A DNA stretch of 64,000 nucleotides from Emcibacter sp. (GTDB taxonomy: Bacteria > Pseudomonadota > Alphaproteobacteria > Sphingomonadales > Emcibacteraceae), in assembly GCA_021774785.1 (NCBI GenBank), contig JAJFIQ010000019.1:248001-312000 (forward strand), in the 5' to 3' direction. How positions within the stretch are numbered: the first letter of the stretch is position 1; every line of letters starts with the position of its first letter. The position numbers and the translations under genes are program-made. The notes below the pieces were generated by a model that had not been told where the DNA came from, made no database searches, and was given only the letters and a program-made list of their open reading frames with translations. Of this stretch, positions 21,252 through 31,629 are shown piece by piece.

Positions 21252-21617
21252 TTAGGCTTGGGGGGGCGGTGAATCGCTCGCAGGGTCGACGCTGGTCAGA
21301 TGGTTTATGAATCTATCCATCTGGGTTTGGCTTGGTATTTCAAGTGACGACATCTGTACAATAGTGATTGCAATGGAAATACCCGTACAGGAATATTCAC
21401 AGTCGTCTGTATCACAACAGGACATTCCATCATCGGCAATTTCCGTCATGCCATCATCACAATGTGCGTCAGACATATCAGTAGTCATCATATGCGGAGT
21501 GGCCATTGTATGTTCTGTCGTGGCATGGGCTGTCATCGGCAGGCCATAGATCATTACCGCAAAGCACAGTATGAGCTTGCGTAGGTTAGATATGATTTTG
21601 ATCCATTTCCTTGTCAT
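21252..21617 (-). CDS. Small secreted Cys/His/Met/Asp-rich protein preceding the Cus-like operon
   Basis: Signal peptide then TTEHTMATPHMMTTDMSDAHCDDGMTEIADDGMSCCDTDDCEYSC. Confidence 0.7.
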   Translation of the reverse strand: MTRKWIKIISNLRKLILCFAVMIYGLPMTAHATTEHTMATPHMMTTDMSDAHCDDGMTEIADDGMSCCDTDDCEYSCTGISIAITIVQMSSLEIPSQTQMDRFINHLTSVDPASDSPPPQA

Positions 21618-21689
21618 AATGAGACAAATAGTCCCTAAAAAGTGTCAAAAGTCAAGAATTATCCTAGTGTATACTTGTTAAGACATGAT

Positions 21690-22871
21690 TTATTTTAAGG
21701 CCGCTTTCAGTCTTTCCATGGCAATATGCAATTGATCCGGCGAACGGCAAAAGCACAGCCGCAGAAATTTTTCCGAGCCTTTACCAAAGAAAAACCCTGG
21801 TGCAAGACCGACTTTTGAACTAGCCAGAATATCGAGACAGGCTTTTTTCGAATCTTTCATGCCGTCAATTTCAAAGAAGGCATACATGGCAGCAGTGGGG
21901 CGCTTGCGTAGAATAACACGGGGGATTTCATCCAGAGCATCGCAGACGATCTCCATACCTTTCCGGCTGTAATCGGTCATGAATTTGACAAATTCTTCCC
22001 CGTTACGAATGGCGGCGATACCACCATGCTGAAGATAGGTTGTCGTTCCGCTAGAGGTATATTGCACCATCATGGCCATGGTCGCTTCAAGGGAAGGAGG
22101 GTGCACCACCCAGCCTAGTCGACTTCCGGTCATGCTCCATGATTTCGAGAAGCTGTTGACGATCAATACTCTGTCTTCGGGTTCTGAAATATCAAGGAAT
22201 GAGGGTACAACCTTCTGGTCAAAGGACATGCGGCAATAGACTTCATCGGAAATAATCCATATTCCGGTTTTGCGGCCAAGTTCAAGAAGTTGTTTCTGAA
22301 CTTCTACGGGCAGGACAGCACCCGTGGGATTGCCGGGCGAGGCAAAGAAGATGGCCTTTGTTCTATCATTACAGGCGGCAGCAACTTTTTCCACATCCAG
22401 AATCCAGCCATCGTCACCTAGGTCCATGCGAACGGAACGGGTATGGCCGCCACACATTTTTACGATGCCGGTAATATTTGGCCAAACGGGATCTATGATG
22501 ACAATATTATCCCCTTGATTTACAACCATTTGTACCGCCAGCATTATGGCTGGCATGCCGCCAGAAGTAATAGTGATCCTTTCCATTTCCACGGGTTTAA
22601 CATTCAAACCCGTTAAATAGGTGGCCATTGTCTGCCTGAATTCCGGAATACCATTTTGGTGGCTGTAAAAACTATTACCCGCGCATAGGGCTTCATAAAT
22701 GGCTTTCCCTATAAATTCGGGCGTCGTGACATCGCCTTCTCCGAACCATAGGGGGATAATATCTTTGTTGTTGAAAGCACTTTTTGCTAGGGCTGCGATA
22801 TTATCCAGCGGGATAGACTTTATTTGATCTCTCACCCCATCCAGGGCCATAGGTGGTTGACTATTTAACAT
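21690..22871 (-). CDS. PLP-dependent class I/II aminotransferase
   Basis: FASPGNPTGAVLP, ISDEVYCRM, VNSFSKSWSMTGSRLGW. Confidence 0.93.
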   Translation of the reverse strand: MLNSQPPMALDGVRDQIKSIPLDNIAALAKSAFNNKDIIPLWFGEGDVTTPEFIGKAIYEALCAGNSFYSHQNGIPEFRQTMATYLTGLNVKPVEMERITITSGGMPAIMLAVQMVVNQGDNIVIIDPVWPNITGIVKMCGGHTRSVRMDLGDDGWILDVEKVAAACNDRTKAIFFASPGNPTGAVLPVEVQKQLLELGRKTGIWIISDEVYCRMSFDQKVVPSFLDISEPEDRVLIVNSFSKSWSMTGSRLGWVVHPPSLEATMAMMVQYTSSGTTTYLQHGGIAAIRNGEEFVKFMTDYSRKGMEIVCDALDEIPRVILRKRPTAAMYAFFEIDGMKDSKKACLDILASSKVGLAPGFFFGKGSEKFLRLCFCRSPDQLHIAMERLKAALK

Positions 22872-22874
22872 GTT

Positions 22875-23609
22875 TCACTCTGTCTTAAAATTGCTTAACT
22901 TATTTTGGATGAATGACCGGTTAGCGGAAATGTCATCACCGAGCACCACCAGACTATACCCCTGATCCCGTCTTTCTTTGGCCTGATCCACATTAGAAGT
23001 AAATATGCCGCAACTGATATTGGCGTCATCACAGGCCACCTTGATCGTTTGTACCGCTTTTTCCAGATCGGGACTGCCCATCGTCAGGCCCAGAGACAGG
23101 GAAAGATCACCTGTGCCGATGAAGATCATGTCAGCGCCAGGTGTTTTGACAATTTCAGCAACATTTTCAAAACCCTTGCGGGTTTCAATCATCAGGGCCG
23201 TGACCGTGGTTTGGTTGGCATGTTCCATATAGGTGGCAAAATCGCCCAGTGGACGTACGCCGCCCGCTGATCGTGAGCCGCTTGGGGGATATTGAGACCA
23301 TTCTACAGCCGATGCCGCCTGTTCCGCCGTTTCTATCAGGGGAACGATCACAGTTTCCGCGCCGGCATCCAGTGCTTGGCTTATATGAAATCTGTCACAG
23401 TCTGCGACCCGTACCATAGCCATTAGATGGTCTTTGCTGAGGCCGATGGCGCTCTCAAGATTATTTCTTTCCCATAGGCCATGTTGAGCATCAAAAACAA
23501 TGGCTTCTGCTGCGGCGTCCTTTACGAATTCTGCCAGTGGTACAGATCCCAGCGTAAGCCAAAAGCATCCGACAGTTTGTTTTTGTCTCAGTGCATCTTT
23601 AAAATACAT
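22875..23609 (-). CDS. HpcH/HpaI aldolase family protein
   Basis: FDAQHGLWERNNL...DADAETVIVPLIETAEQA-like core; GTGDLSLSLG. Confidence 0.88.
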   Translation of the reverse strand: MYFKDALRQKQTVGCFWLTLGSVPLAEFVKDAAAEAIVFDAQHGLWERNNLESAIGLSKDHLMAMVRVADCDRFHISQALDAGAETVIVPLIETAEQAASAVEWSQYPPSGSRSAGGVRPLGDFATYMEHANQTTVTALMIETRKGFENVAEIVKTPGADMIFIGTGDLSLSLGLTMGSPDLEKAVQTIKVACDDANISCGIFTSNVDQAKERRDQGYSLVVLGDDISANRSFIQNKLSNFKTE

Positions 23610-23688
23610 TTATTTCCCTATATAACTCTCTATATATGCAATATCATATGTAAAAGCATATAGATAGCCTTATTGTTCATTTTAGATA

Positions 23689-25317
23689 TTAATTTTTATT
23701 ATGGATGACTGTTGCTGCCCGACGGGCTGTCAGTATGCAGCCTGAAAGGAATGTTCCTTCCAGCGAACGTTTTCCGGACGCCCCACCGCCGCCAAATCCA
23801 GCGGCTTCTCCAATGGCGTAAAGGCCGGCAAGGGGTCTGCCATCGGACTTTAGCACTGCACAGTCAAGGTTTGTTTGTATGCCGCCCAAAGTTTTGCGGG
23901 TAATAAGATGGGTACGAATGGCGAGCAGGGGGCCAGCTTTCGGGTCTAATATTTGCTGAAATTTACAGGTTCTGATCTTGTCACCGCTCCATGCACGAAG
24001 TTGTGCGATTCGTCTTATCTGATCATCATTATGGAATTTTGGCCCACGGGACAGGCGGTTATCATATTCCGCAATCTGTTGTTCCATGACGGATTCTGAA
24101 ATGTAGGATTTATCGGTAAGGTCATTCATTTTCTGTGTCAGTTCGCTCAGGCTATTAGCGACGATGAAGTCATCGCTTGTGGACACCATTTGGCGCACCA
24201 GACTATCATCTGCTAAAAGTAGTTTAAACACTAGTTTCAGGAATTTCCGGTCCCTTAAATCCGGGTTATGTTCAGCGCCGGATATAGCCAGTTCGCGGCT
24301 GGCGATTTTCCAGTTCATCACATGCCAGCTCCAAGGTTTTTCCTGTGCTGACACCTGTTGACAAAGGTCGTATGTATCAAATCCGGAAATCAATGGCTGA
24401 GGTCCGATGCGCTGGCCTTTATGATTCAACCACAAGGACGAGCGGGTCGGCACCAGACTAAGGCCGTGGTTATTAAATTTTGGATGCGGATGATCAATTC
24501 CTGCGGCATAATTCCACATTTTATCCAGGTGTGTGACTTGCCCACCCAAAGTTTTTATCTGATCATGCATCTGCCCATCCGCTGTGGGGTGACAGCCATT
24601 GAGCATCTTATCCGGGGGATTGCCGGATTGACGGGGCCAGTTTTGGGTGACTTTATCATGATTTCCACCAATGCCGCCCGTGGCTATGATGGTGATATTT
24701 GCCGTGATCGAGAAATTCTGATCCGATTTTATGTCATGGCCTTCAATTCCAATTATCTGCCCGTCATCCATGGTTAAGTTCTTAACTTGATGGTTGAATA
24801 ACAGCGTGAGGCGGCCCCCTTGCGAGGCCGCCGTTTTTAACCGTTTGATAAGGGTGTTGATCAGATGCTGTGCGGTACCAAAAAGAATATGGTAACGCGG
24901 TACACTGTTGCCGGGTTGGTATAATCCTCTTTCCACCCATTGAACAGCGGGTAGAAATTTAACGCCAAGCTCTTTGATCCAGTCATGAACCAGAGGCGTT
25001 ACATTATCCACATAATATTTTGCCCAGATCTTTGGCCAATGATCTCCTTCGCCAAATTCTGCAAAATTATACCAGTCTCTGAGCGCCAGCTCGGGGCTAT
25101 CATTGATGCCTGATTTTCTTTGTATGGGTGTGTCCACCATCATCATACCGCCAAAAGCACTCTTGGCCAGCCCGCCAAAGTTTTTTTCGTCCTGAGCATC
25201 AATGATAGTTATTCTGCGCTGTTCTCCCCGCTCCAACAATTCCAATGCCAGCGTAATTCCGGCAATACCCCCACCAATGATCGCTATATCAGTATTATTT
25301 TTTTTGAGATCTGCCAT
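23689..25317 (-). CDS. FAD-dependent dehydrogenase (ketosteroid dehydrogenase / fumarate reductase flavoprotein family)
   Basis: IAIIGGGIAGITLALELLERG; C-terminal GLYAIGEAAGFGGGGASGKRSLEGTFLSGCILTARRAA. Confidence 0.9.
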   Translation of the reverse strand: MADLKKNNTDIAIIGGGIAGITLALELLERGEQRRITIIDAQDEKNFGGLAKSAFGGMMMVDTPIQRKSGINDSPELALRDWYNFAEFGEGDHWPKIWAKYYVDNVTPLVHDWIKELGVKFLPAVQWVERGLYQPGNSVPRYHILFGTAQHLINTLIKRLKTAASQGGRLTLLFNHQVKNLTMDDGQIIGIEGHDIKSDQNFSITANITIIATGGIGGNHDKVTQNWPRQSGNPPDKMLNGCHPTADGQMHDQIKTLGGQVTHLDKMWNYAAGIDHPHPKFNNHGLSLVPTRSSLWLNHKGQRIGPQPLISGFDTYDLCQQVSAQEKPWSWHVMNWKIASRELAISGAEHNPDLRDRKFLKLVFKLLLADDSLVRQMVSTSDDFIVANSLSELTQKMNDLTDKSYISESVMEQQIAEYDNRLSRGPKFHNDDQIRRIAQLRAWSGDKIRTCKFQQILDPKAGPLLAIRTHLITRKTLGGIQTNLDCAVLKSDGRPLAGLYAIGEAAGFGGGGASGKRSLEGTFLSGCILTARRAATVIHNKN

Positions 25318-25401
25318 ATTCTAGCCGTACACTTTCGTTTATCTTGCCACATAATAAGATATGTCATATGTTTTTAAAACAGAAATTCTAAAGGAACCCT
25401 C

Positions 25402-26868
25402 ATGGATATTTCGACGAATATTACGGGAATGCAACTGCCGCCGTTGGCTGATCAGGATATTTCACAATATATGGCTAATATTCTCGCTCGCCAAAGGGCG
25501 GCATTCATGGCGGAACTCCCGGTTAGCAAGGCAGTCAGAGTGGACCGCTTGAACCGAGCCATAGCCCTGTTGCTTGATCATCAACAGGCTTTTATTGCGG
25601 CCCTCAAAGAGGATTATGGTCAGCGCACCGAGGAACTTACGTTGGCTGCTGATATTGTACCTTCAGTTCAAGCCCTGAAATATGCCCGAAACCATGTGGG
25701 TGAATGGATGAAAAAGGATCGGCGCAGCCCAACATTTCCTTTGGGACTCCTGGGGAGTCGTGCATGGGTGGAAAATAAACCCAAGGGCGTTGTCGGTATC
25801 ATAAGCCCGTGGAATTTCCCGTTGGGCATGATATTTTCACCACTTTCCGGAGCATTGGCGGCGGGCAACCGGGTTATGATCAAACCTTCGGAACATGTTC
25901 CTGTGACGTCGGAATTGACCAGAAAATTATTCACGGAATATTTTGCAGAGGATGAGATTGCTGTCTTTACTGGCGGATTAGAGGTTGCTGAGGCTTTTAC
26001 AAAACAAAAGCTCGACCATATATTTTATACAGGTTCGGGCATGGTTGGTCGGTTGGTGATGAGGGCGGCGGCGGAAAATCTGGTTCCCGTCACATTGGAG
26101 CTTGGCGGCAAATCGCCTACTATTATATTACCCGACTGCGATATGGACAAGGCGGCCACCCGGATAGCCAATGCCAAGATGACCAATGCGGGGCAGATTT
26201 GTGTCGCCCCGGATTATGTCTTTGTACCAAAAGAAAAATTGTCAGAGCTGAAGGATGCGCTGCTTGCCAAGGCAGAAGCTTTTTACCCTGAACAGGAAGG
26301 TGCCGCCACATATACATCGGTGATAAACGCCCGTCAGAAACAGCGGTTGGAAGGATATGTTACCGATGCCCGCGAGAAAGGAGCCGTGGTCAATAGGACA
26401 AAAGCCTATAGTACAGTCCGTACGGATAATGTCTTGCCGCTTCATGTGGCAAGTAATGTTAGCGATGATATGACTTTGATGCAGGAGGAAATATTTGGAC
26501 CCCTGTTACCCATCATGCCCTATGAGGATATAGGAGAGGTGATCAGCTACATTAATGCCCGCCCCCGGCCATTGGCTTTATATATACTGGGTGTTGGACG
26601 GCAGGGGGACCTACTGCGGGAAAAGGTTATCGCGGGTGGTATTGCCTATGATGAATTCCTGTTGCATGTGGGGCAGGAAGATTTGCCTTTCGGCGGAAGC
26701 GGGGATTCGGGCATGGGTAATTATCATGGGCGGGAGGGTTTCAAAACTTTCTCCCACAGCATGAGTGTTTTTAAACGTGGGCCAATTGATATCTTGGGAT
26801 TATTACAGGGGCGTCCCCCTTTTGGTTCCCGCTTCCGCGCTTATATAAAGCAGGAATTGAAGAAGTAA
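25402..26868 (+). CDS. Coniferyl-aldehyde-dehydrogenase-like aldehyde dehydrogenase
   Basis: ALDH motifs VTLELGGKSP, NAGQICVAPDY; GYGxNG-like C-terminal MGNYHGREGFKTFSHSMSVFKRG. Confidence 0.9.
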   Translation: MDISTNITGMQLPPLADQDISQYMANILARQRAAFMAELPVSKAVRVDRLNRAIALLLDHQQAFIAALKEDYGQRTEELTLAADIVPSVQALKYARNHVGEWMKKDRRSPTFPLGLLGSRAWVENKPKGVVGIISPWNFPLGMIFSPLSGALAAGNRVMIKPSEHVPVTSELTRKLFTEYFAEDEIAVFTGGLEVAEAFTKQKLDHIFYTGSGMVGRLVMRAAAENLVPVTLELGGKSPTIILPDCDMDKAATRIANAKMTNAGQICVAPDYVFVPKEKLSELKDALLAKAEAFYPEQEGAATYTSVINARQKQRLEGYVTDAREKGAVVNRTKAYSTVRTDNVLPLHVASNVSDDMTLMQEEIFGPLLPIMPYEDIGEVISYINARPRPLALYILGVGRQGDLLREKVIAGGIAYDEFLLHVGQEDLPFGGSGDSGMGNYHGREGFKTFSHSMSVFKRGPIDILGLLQGRPPFGSRFRAYIKQELKK

Positions 26869-26946
26869 CAGGATTATGTTATAATTACCTTCTGAGGGGT
26901 AGGATGTGTGTGGGTTTACACTTAAATTTGGTTAGGTGGATTACAT

Positions 26947-28068
26947 ATGTTCGATTTGCGAAAGACAGTTCTACATATTGTTCCGGTGCTGGTGCTTATC
27001 CTAAGCGGATGCAGCAGTTTTGAAACACAGGATCCCTTTTATTCAGCGACAGTGATTACCCGTGCAGATTTGCTTTCGGGTGAAGCCCTGCTAGGCGACC
27101 GAGCAAAAACAATGACCTTGCCAGAAGATAATGTTTTGGCGGTCAACGACGATATGCGGGCATATCTGGAAAGATATGTGCCCCGGAATTATGTGGAAAA
27201 CACACGGGTGAGGGTGTTGGCCAGAATGCTTTTTGGCAAAGGCACATTGGGCATGGAATATGATGCTTCTCAAACGCTGACGGCACAGGAAGCCTTTAAA
27301 AGATCTGAAGGAAATTGTCTTGCATTCAGTTATCTATTCACCGCCTTTGCCAGAGAGCGCGGGCTGAAAGTAAGTTTTCAGGAAGTGGAAATTCCCCCGG
27401 AATGGAATGATGCCGGTGATGAATTATATTACTACAGCCGCCATGTGAATGTGATAATACAAATGAAGGAAATTCAAAATCTTGTTATTGATATCGATAG
27501 GGTAAATTTCAAACCGCATTATCGAGCCTGGAGAATTTCTGATAAATATGCCGTAGCACTATATTACAGTAACAAGGGAACGGATTACCTGTTTAAGGGC
27601 GATTATGACAATGCTTTTCGTTATCTGGCGAAGGCTTTGGAATTGTCACCGAAAGATCCGGCAATCTGGTCTAATCTTGGTGTTCTCTATCGGATGAAGG
27701 AGATGTATAATTATTCAGAAAAATCTTATTTTATTGCTTTAAAATATGACAGTCAGCACCAATCTGTATTAAGTAATCTAAGTGTTCTTTATGAGCATAT
27801 GGGGGAAATTGAAAAGTCCGAATATTATTTCAAACTTGCCAAGTCTCATCAGTTGAAAAATCCTTATTATAGATATCATCAAGCACTGGATTCATATGCA
27901 TTAGGGAATTATGATCAGACACTTCGTCATTTAAAAGAGGCTTTGAAACGTCAGAATAAAGAACATAAATTTCATAATCTTCTGGGAGAAACCTATGCGA
28001 AGCTTGGCGATGAAGCCCGTTCAAACAAGGCTTTGACCAAAGCCAAAGAGTTGCTTGCGGCTCAATGA
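26947..28068 (+). CDS. TPR lipoprotein with transglutaminase-like domain
   Basis: Lipobox LSGCSS; EAFKRSEGNCLAFSYLFTAFARERGL (Cys) with H and D downstream; several TPRs. Confidence 0.82.
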   Translation: MFDLRKTVLHIVPVLVLILSGCSSFETQDPFYSATVITRADLLSGEALLGDRAKTMTLPEDNVLAVNDDMRAYLERYVPRNYVENTRVRVLARMLFGKGTLGMEYDASQTLTAQEAFKRSEGNCLAFSYLFTAFARERGLKVSFQEVEIPPEWNDAGDELYYYSRHVNVIIQMKEIQNLVIDIDRVNFKPHYRAWRISDKYAVALYYSNKGTDYLFKGDYDNAFRYLAKALELSPKDPAIWSNLGVLYRMKEMYNYSEKSYFIALKYDSQHQSVLSNLSVLYEHMGEIEKSEYYFKLAKSHQLKNPYYRYHQALDSYALGNYDQTLRHLKEALKRQNKEHKFHNLLGETYAKLGDEARSNKALTKAKELLAAQ

Positions 28069-28159
28069 AGTATCATGTAAGTGCTTGATCTTAAATGAAG
28101 ATAAATGTTATATTTATGTGTGATAATAATTAAAAATGATCAGGGAAGGCCAATAGCGA

Positions 28160-28669
28160 ATGTCTAATGAGATAAAGGATATATTTATTCTCCCAACGGA
28201 TGTTCGTGGTAAAATGCCGGATCCACCACTTGATCTTTATGATCATTTACCCTTTCAGATAGGAAGATTGACTAATCTGATCCGTCAGGTAACATCCGAT
28301 ATATATGTGCAGCAAAGTGGTCTGTCAGCAAGGGAATGGCGTGTTCTTGCCATGCTTGGTTGTAAGGGACCTATGATGCCGGCGCAGGTTGCGGAAGAAT
28401 GTGGCATGGATCGGGCCACTATCACAAGAGCGGTCGGCAGGCTGGAGAAACTGGATTATGTATTTACCGGAGGTGATGCCGCAGATCGGCGGCGCAAAGT
28501 GCTATATCTGACCGATAAAGGAGTTGAAATATGTGATGAAATTCGCCCGGTTATGGATGCACGGGGGCTTGAGCTACAGGAAGTTTTGACCAAAACTGAA
28601 TTGAAATATTACTATCAGATTATGGATAAGCTGCAAGAAAAGGCCAAACAGATGCAGTCGAAGCTATAA
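28160..28669 (+). CDS. MarR family transcriptional regulator
   Basis: LSAREWRVLAMLG...CGMDRATITRAVGRLEKLDYV...DRRRKVLYLTDKG. Confidence 0.92.
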   Translation: MSNEIKDIFILPTDVRGKMPDPPLDLYDHLPFQIGRLTNLIRQVTSDIYVQQSGLSAREWRVLAMLGCKGPMMPAQVAEECGMDRATITRAVGRLEKLDYVFTGGDAADRRRKVLYLTDKGVEICDEIRPVMDARGLELQEVLTKTELKYYYQIMDKLQEKAKQMQSKL

Positions 28670-28684
28670 GATAATTTAGTATCT

Positions 28685-29197
28685 TTATTCTTTTTCCATT
28701 TCGGTTTTATACTGAATTTTCTGCTTTACTCTGGTCCATTGAATATTAGCATTTATCAGGTTTTCCTGAAAATTTTCCTGCCAAAGCTTACGGGTTTTGC
28801 CGGAGTAAAAGAGATATAGTTTGCCGTCATTTATTTCCCAGAGTTCAGGGGTTGCCGGTTGCGAGACGCCATTCATAGCCATGCCGAAGGGATCATATCC
28901 GCCAAACTGTGGCACATATTTTTCAGGGTCGCTGGAGAAAGTCTGCCGATTTTCAAGATTGGAAAAATACCATATCGACCCGGCCCATGTTACTTGAAAA
29001 TTTCGGACACCTTTTTGTGCAGCCCCCGACGAGTGATAGGCTACGGCATCAAAAGCTTCTATGGCAATGCCATTTTCGTCGGCATGGGTAAGTGCCACAG
29101 GTTGATTTGCCTGATAGGTGAGATAAAATGAGAATCCGCCACCAATCACCAGAACCAGAGTAGAAATCAGCATCATTAATTTGGTAAAATTAGTCAT
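28685..29197 (-). CDS. YHS-domain protein
   Basis: IAIEAFDAVAYHSSGAAQKGVRNFQVTWAGSIWYFSNLENRQTFSSDPEKYVPQFGGY. Confidence 0.85.
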   Translation of the reverse strand: MTNFTKLMMLISTLVLVIGGGFSFYLTYQANQPVALTHADENGIAIEAFDAVAYHSSGAAQKGVRNFQVTWAGSIWYFSNLENRQTFSSDPEKYVPQFGGYDPFGMAMNGVSQPATPELWEINDGKLYLFYSGKTRKLWQENFQENLINANIQWTRVKQKIQYKTEMEKE

Positions 29198-29200
29198 GGT

Positions 29201-29782
29201 TTACGCTCCTTCTGTCGTACCAAATGTTTCACCGCCAGTGGATAAATATTCTTTCTCTTCGGGGGTTGAAAGGCGACCAAGGACAGCGTTTCGATGAGGA
29301 AAACGGCCAAATTTTCTGATGATGGCATGATGGCGGACAGCATAATCTATTTGTAGATCAAGTTCTGTTCGTTGCTGAAACAGGCTGACACATAAATCTT
29401 GATCCTTCATATCTTCACTATGCTCAAGGGGAATATAGGTGAAGGCCTTTTTAATATCAGTCATATTCAGATCAAATCCGCCGGCCAGTGCCATTTTACA
29501 TAAGGATAATGCGAGGGCATCTGTCGCAAAGGCTTGTGCGCTATTTCGAAACATATTACGTGGCATCTGGTCAAAAAGGATAATTGCTGACAAAATCTGG
29601 TCACCAGTGATTTCCTGACTGTCCAGATCGCGGTCTTTAAAATAGTTATATGAATCTGAGAATTTGTTTCTGATTTCCTGATCAATATGATCAGACTGCG
29701 TAAACCAGTCATCGGGTTTTAAGTGATTGAACCAGAAATTGATAACCTGCTTTAATTGGTCTTTTTCATCACTGGTCAGCAT
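29201..29782 (-). CDS. DUF924 family protein
   Basis: VINFWFNHLKPDDWFTQSDHIDQEIRNKF; AIILFDQMPRNMFR; FTYIPLEHSEDM. Confidence 0.9.
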   Translation of the reverse strand: MLTSDEKDQLKQVINFWFNHLKPDDWFTQSDHIDQEIRNKFSDSYNYFKDRDLDSQEITGDQILSAIILFDQMPRNMFRNSAQAFATDALALSLCKMALAGGFDLNMTDIKKAFTYIPLEHSEDMKDQDLCVSLFQQRTELDLQIDYAVRHHAIIRKFGRFPHRNAVLGRLSTPEEKEYLSTGGETFGTTEGA

Positions 29783-29787
29783 CTGAA

Positions 29788-30660
29788 TTAGCGGGTCGGG
29801 ACCGGCTCTTCACCCCGGTAATCATAAAACCCACGGCCAACCTTCTGTCCGATCCATCCGGCTTCCACATATTTAACCAACAAGGGGCAGGGGCGGTATT
29901 TGGTATCTGCCAGTCCCTCATAAAGCACTTGCATGATCGATAGGCAGGTATCCAGCCCGATAAAATCAGCCAGTTGCAATGGTCCCATGGGATGGTTGGC
30001 ACCAAGTCGCATGGCTTTATCAATGGATTCAACCGAACCAACCCCTTCATAAAGGGTATAGATGGCTTCGTTGATCATAGGCAATAACAGCCGGTTGACA
30101 ATAAAGGCTGGAAAATCTTCCGAATTCGCAGATAACTTGCCGATTTTCTTGATGAATTTTTCGGCAGTATGATAGGTTTCTTCGCTGGTGGCGATACCCC
30201 GGATCAATTCAACCAGTTTCATTACCGGAACCGGATTCATGAAATGCAGGCCGATGAACTTTTCAGGCCGGTCCGTGGTTGAAGCCAACCGCGTTATGGA
30301 AATGGAAGATGTATTGGTCGCGAGAATGGCATCTGCTTTCAATATGGGGCAGAGATCCTGAAAAATGGCAATTTTGACTTTTTCATTTTCCGTTGCGGCT
30401 TCAATGGCAAGATCGACCTCGGAAAAACCGTCCAGCGAAGTATCTGTCGTTACCCGGGCGAGAGCGGCTTTCGCTTCATCATCGGTAATAACACCCTTGA
30501 TGACTTGACGGTGAAGGTTAATCTCAACCTTAGTCACCGCTTTTTTTAAGGCTTCTTCGTTAATATCGCTCAGGAGGACATCAAAACCGGCAACAGCAAA
30601 CACATGGGCAATTCCGTTGCCCATCTGACCTGCACCAATAATCCCGACATGTTGTACCAT
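29788..30660 (-). CDS. 3-hydroxybutyryl-CoA dehydrogenase
   Basis: VGIIGAGQMGNGIAHV; GLHFMNPVPVMKLVELIRG; NHPMGPLQLADFIGLD. Confidence 0.93.
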   Translation of the reverse strand: MVQHVGIIGAGQMGNGIAHVFAVAGFDVLLSDINEEALKKAVTKVEINLHRQVIKGVITDDEAKAALARVTTDTSLDGFSEVDLAIEAATENEKVKIAIFQDLCPILKADAILATNTSSISITRLASTTDRPEKFIGLHFMNPVPVMKLVELIRGIATSEETYHTAEKFIKKIGKLSANSEDFPAFIVNRLLLPMINEAIYTLYEGVGSVESIDKAMRLGANHPMGPLQLADFIGLDTCLSIMQVLYEGLADTKYRPCPLLVKYVEAGWIGQKVGRGFYDYRGEEPVPTR

Positions 30661-30697
30661 TATGGGTATCTTTCTTTATACTTTAAACATTAGGCTA

Positions 30698-31627
30698 CTA
30701 GGATAACTCTTTTTCAAGCTCAGGCAAAGCCTGAAATAAATCTGCTACAAGGCCATAGTCTGCCACCTGAAAAATCGGTGCTTCCTCGTCCTTGTTGATG
30801 GCCACGATGACCTTGCTGTCTTTCATGCCGGCAAGATGCTGGATCGCACCGGATATACCAACCGCGATGTATAGTTCAGGGGCCACGATTTTACCCGTTT
30901 GTCCCACCTGATAATCATTGGGTACAAAGCCTGCATCAACGGCAGCACGAGAGGCACCAACAGCAGCGCCAAGCTTATCGGCAACGGCCTCCACCAGGGC
31001 GAAATTTTCACCGCTGCCCATGCCCCGACCACCAGAAATGATGATCTTCGCACTGGTCAGTTCAGGACGTTCAGATTTGGAAAGTTCCGCACTGACGAAA
31101 CTTGAGATGCCTGGATTTTCAATAGCTTCTACATTTTCGATACTTGCTGACCCACCTTCGGTAGCCGCCGCAGAAAAGGCTGTAGTCCGCACTGTAATCA
31201 GTTTTTTGGCATCACTGGACTGTACGGTAGCAATGGCGTTACCGGCATAAATCGGACGCTTGAAAGTGTCAGCACTTTCGATGGCAATAATGTCTGAAAT
31301 CTGTGCCATATCCAGCAGAGCCGCTACGCGAGGCATGAAGTTTTTACCCGTTGTCGTCGCGGCAACAAGAATAGCATCATAGCCGTCCGCCAGCTTAACT
31401 ACCAATGGGGCAAGAACTTCTGCCAGAGGGTGGGCATAGTCGGCACTGTCTGCAACCAGAATTTTTGAGACGCCAGCAACTTTCGCTGCGGCATCAGCAG
31501 CCCCCGAACAACCGGACCCGGCAATCAGAATATCCACATCACCTAGCTGTAGGGCAGCGGTTACGGTGTTTAATGTACTGTCTTTAAGTCCAGAATTATC
31601 GTGATCGGCAATTACTAGTGATGTCAT
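30698..31627 (-). CDS. etfA: Electron transfer flavoprotein alpha subunit
   Basis: [51 protein letters not shown]. Confidence 0.95.
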   Translation of the reverse strand: MTSLVIADHDNSGLKDSTLNTVTAALQLGDVDILIAGSGCSGAADAAAKVAGVSKILVADSADYAHPLAEVLAPLVVKLADGYDAILVAATTTGKNFMPRVAALLDMAQISDIIAIESADTFKRPIYAGNAIATVQSSDAKKLITVRTTAFSAAATEGGSASIENVEAIENPGISSFVSAELSKSERPELTSAKIIISGGRGMGSGENFALVEAVADKLGAAVGASRAAVDAGFVPNDYQVGQTGKIVAPELYIAVGISGAIQHLAGMKDSKVIVAINKDEEAPIFQVADYGLVADLFQALPELEKELS

Positions 31628-31629
31628 GA

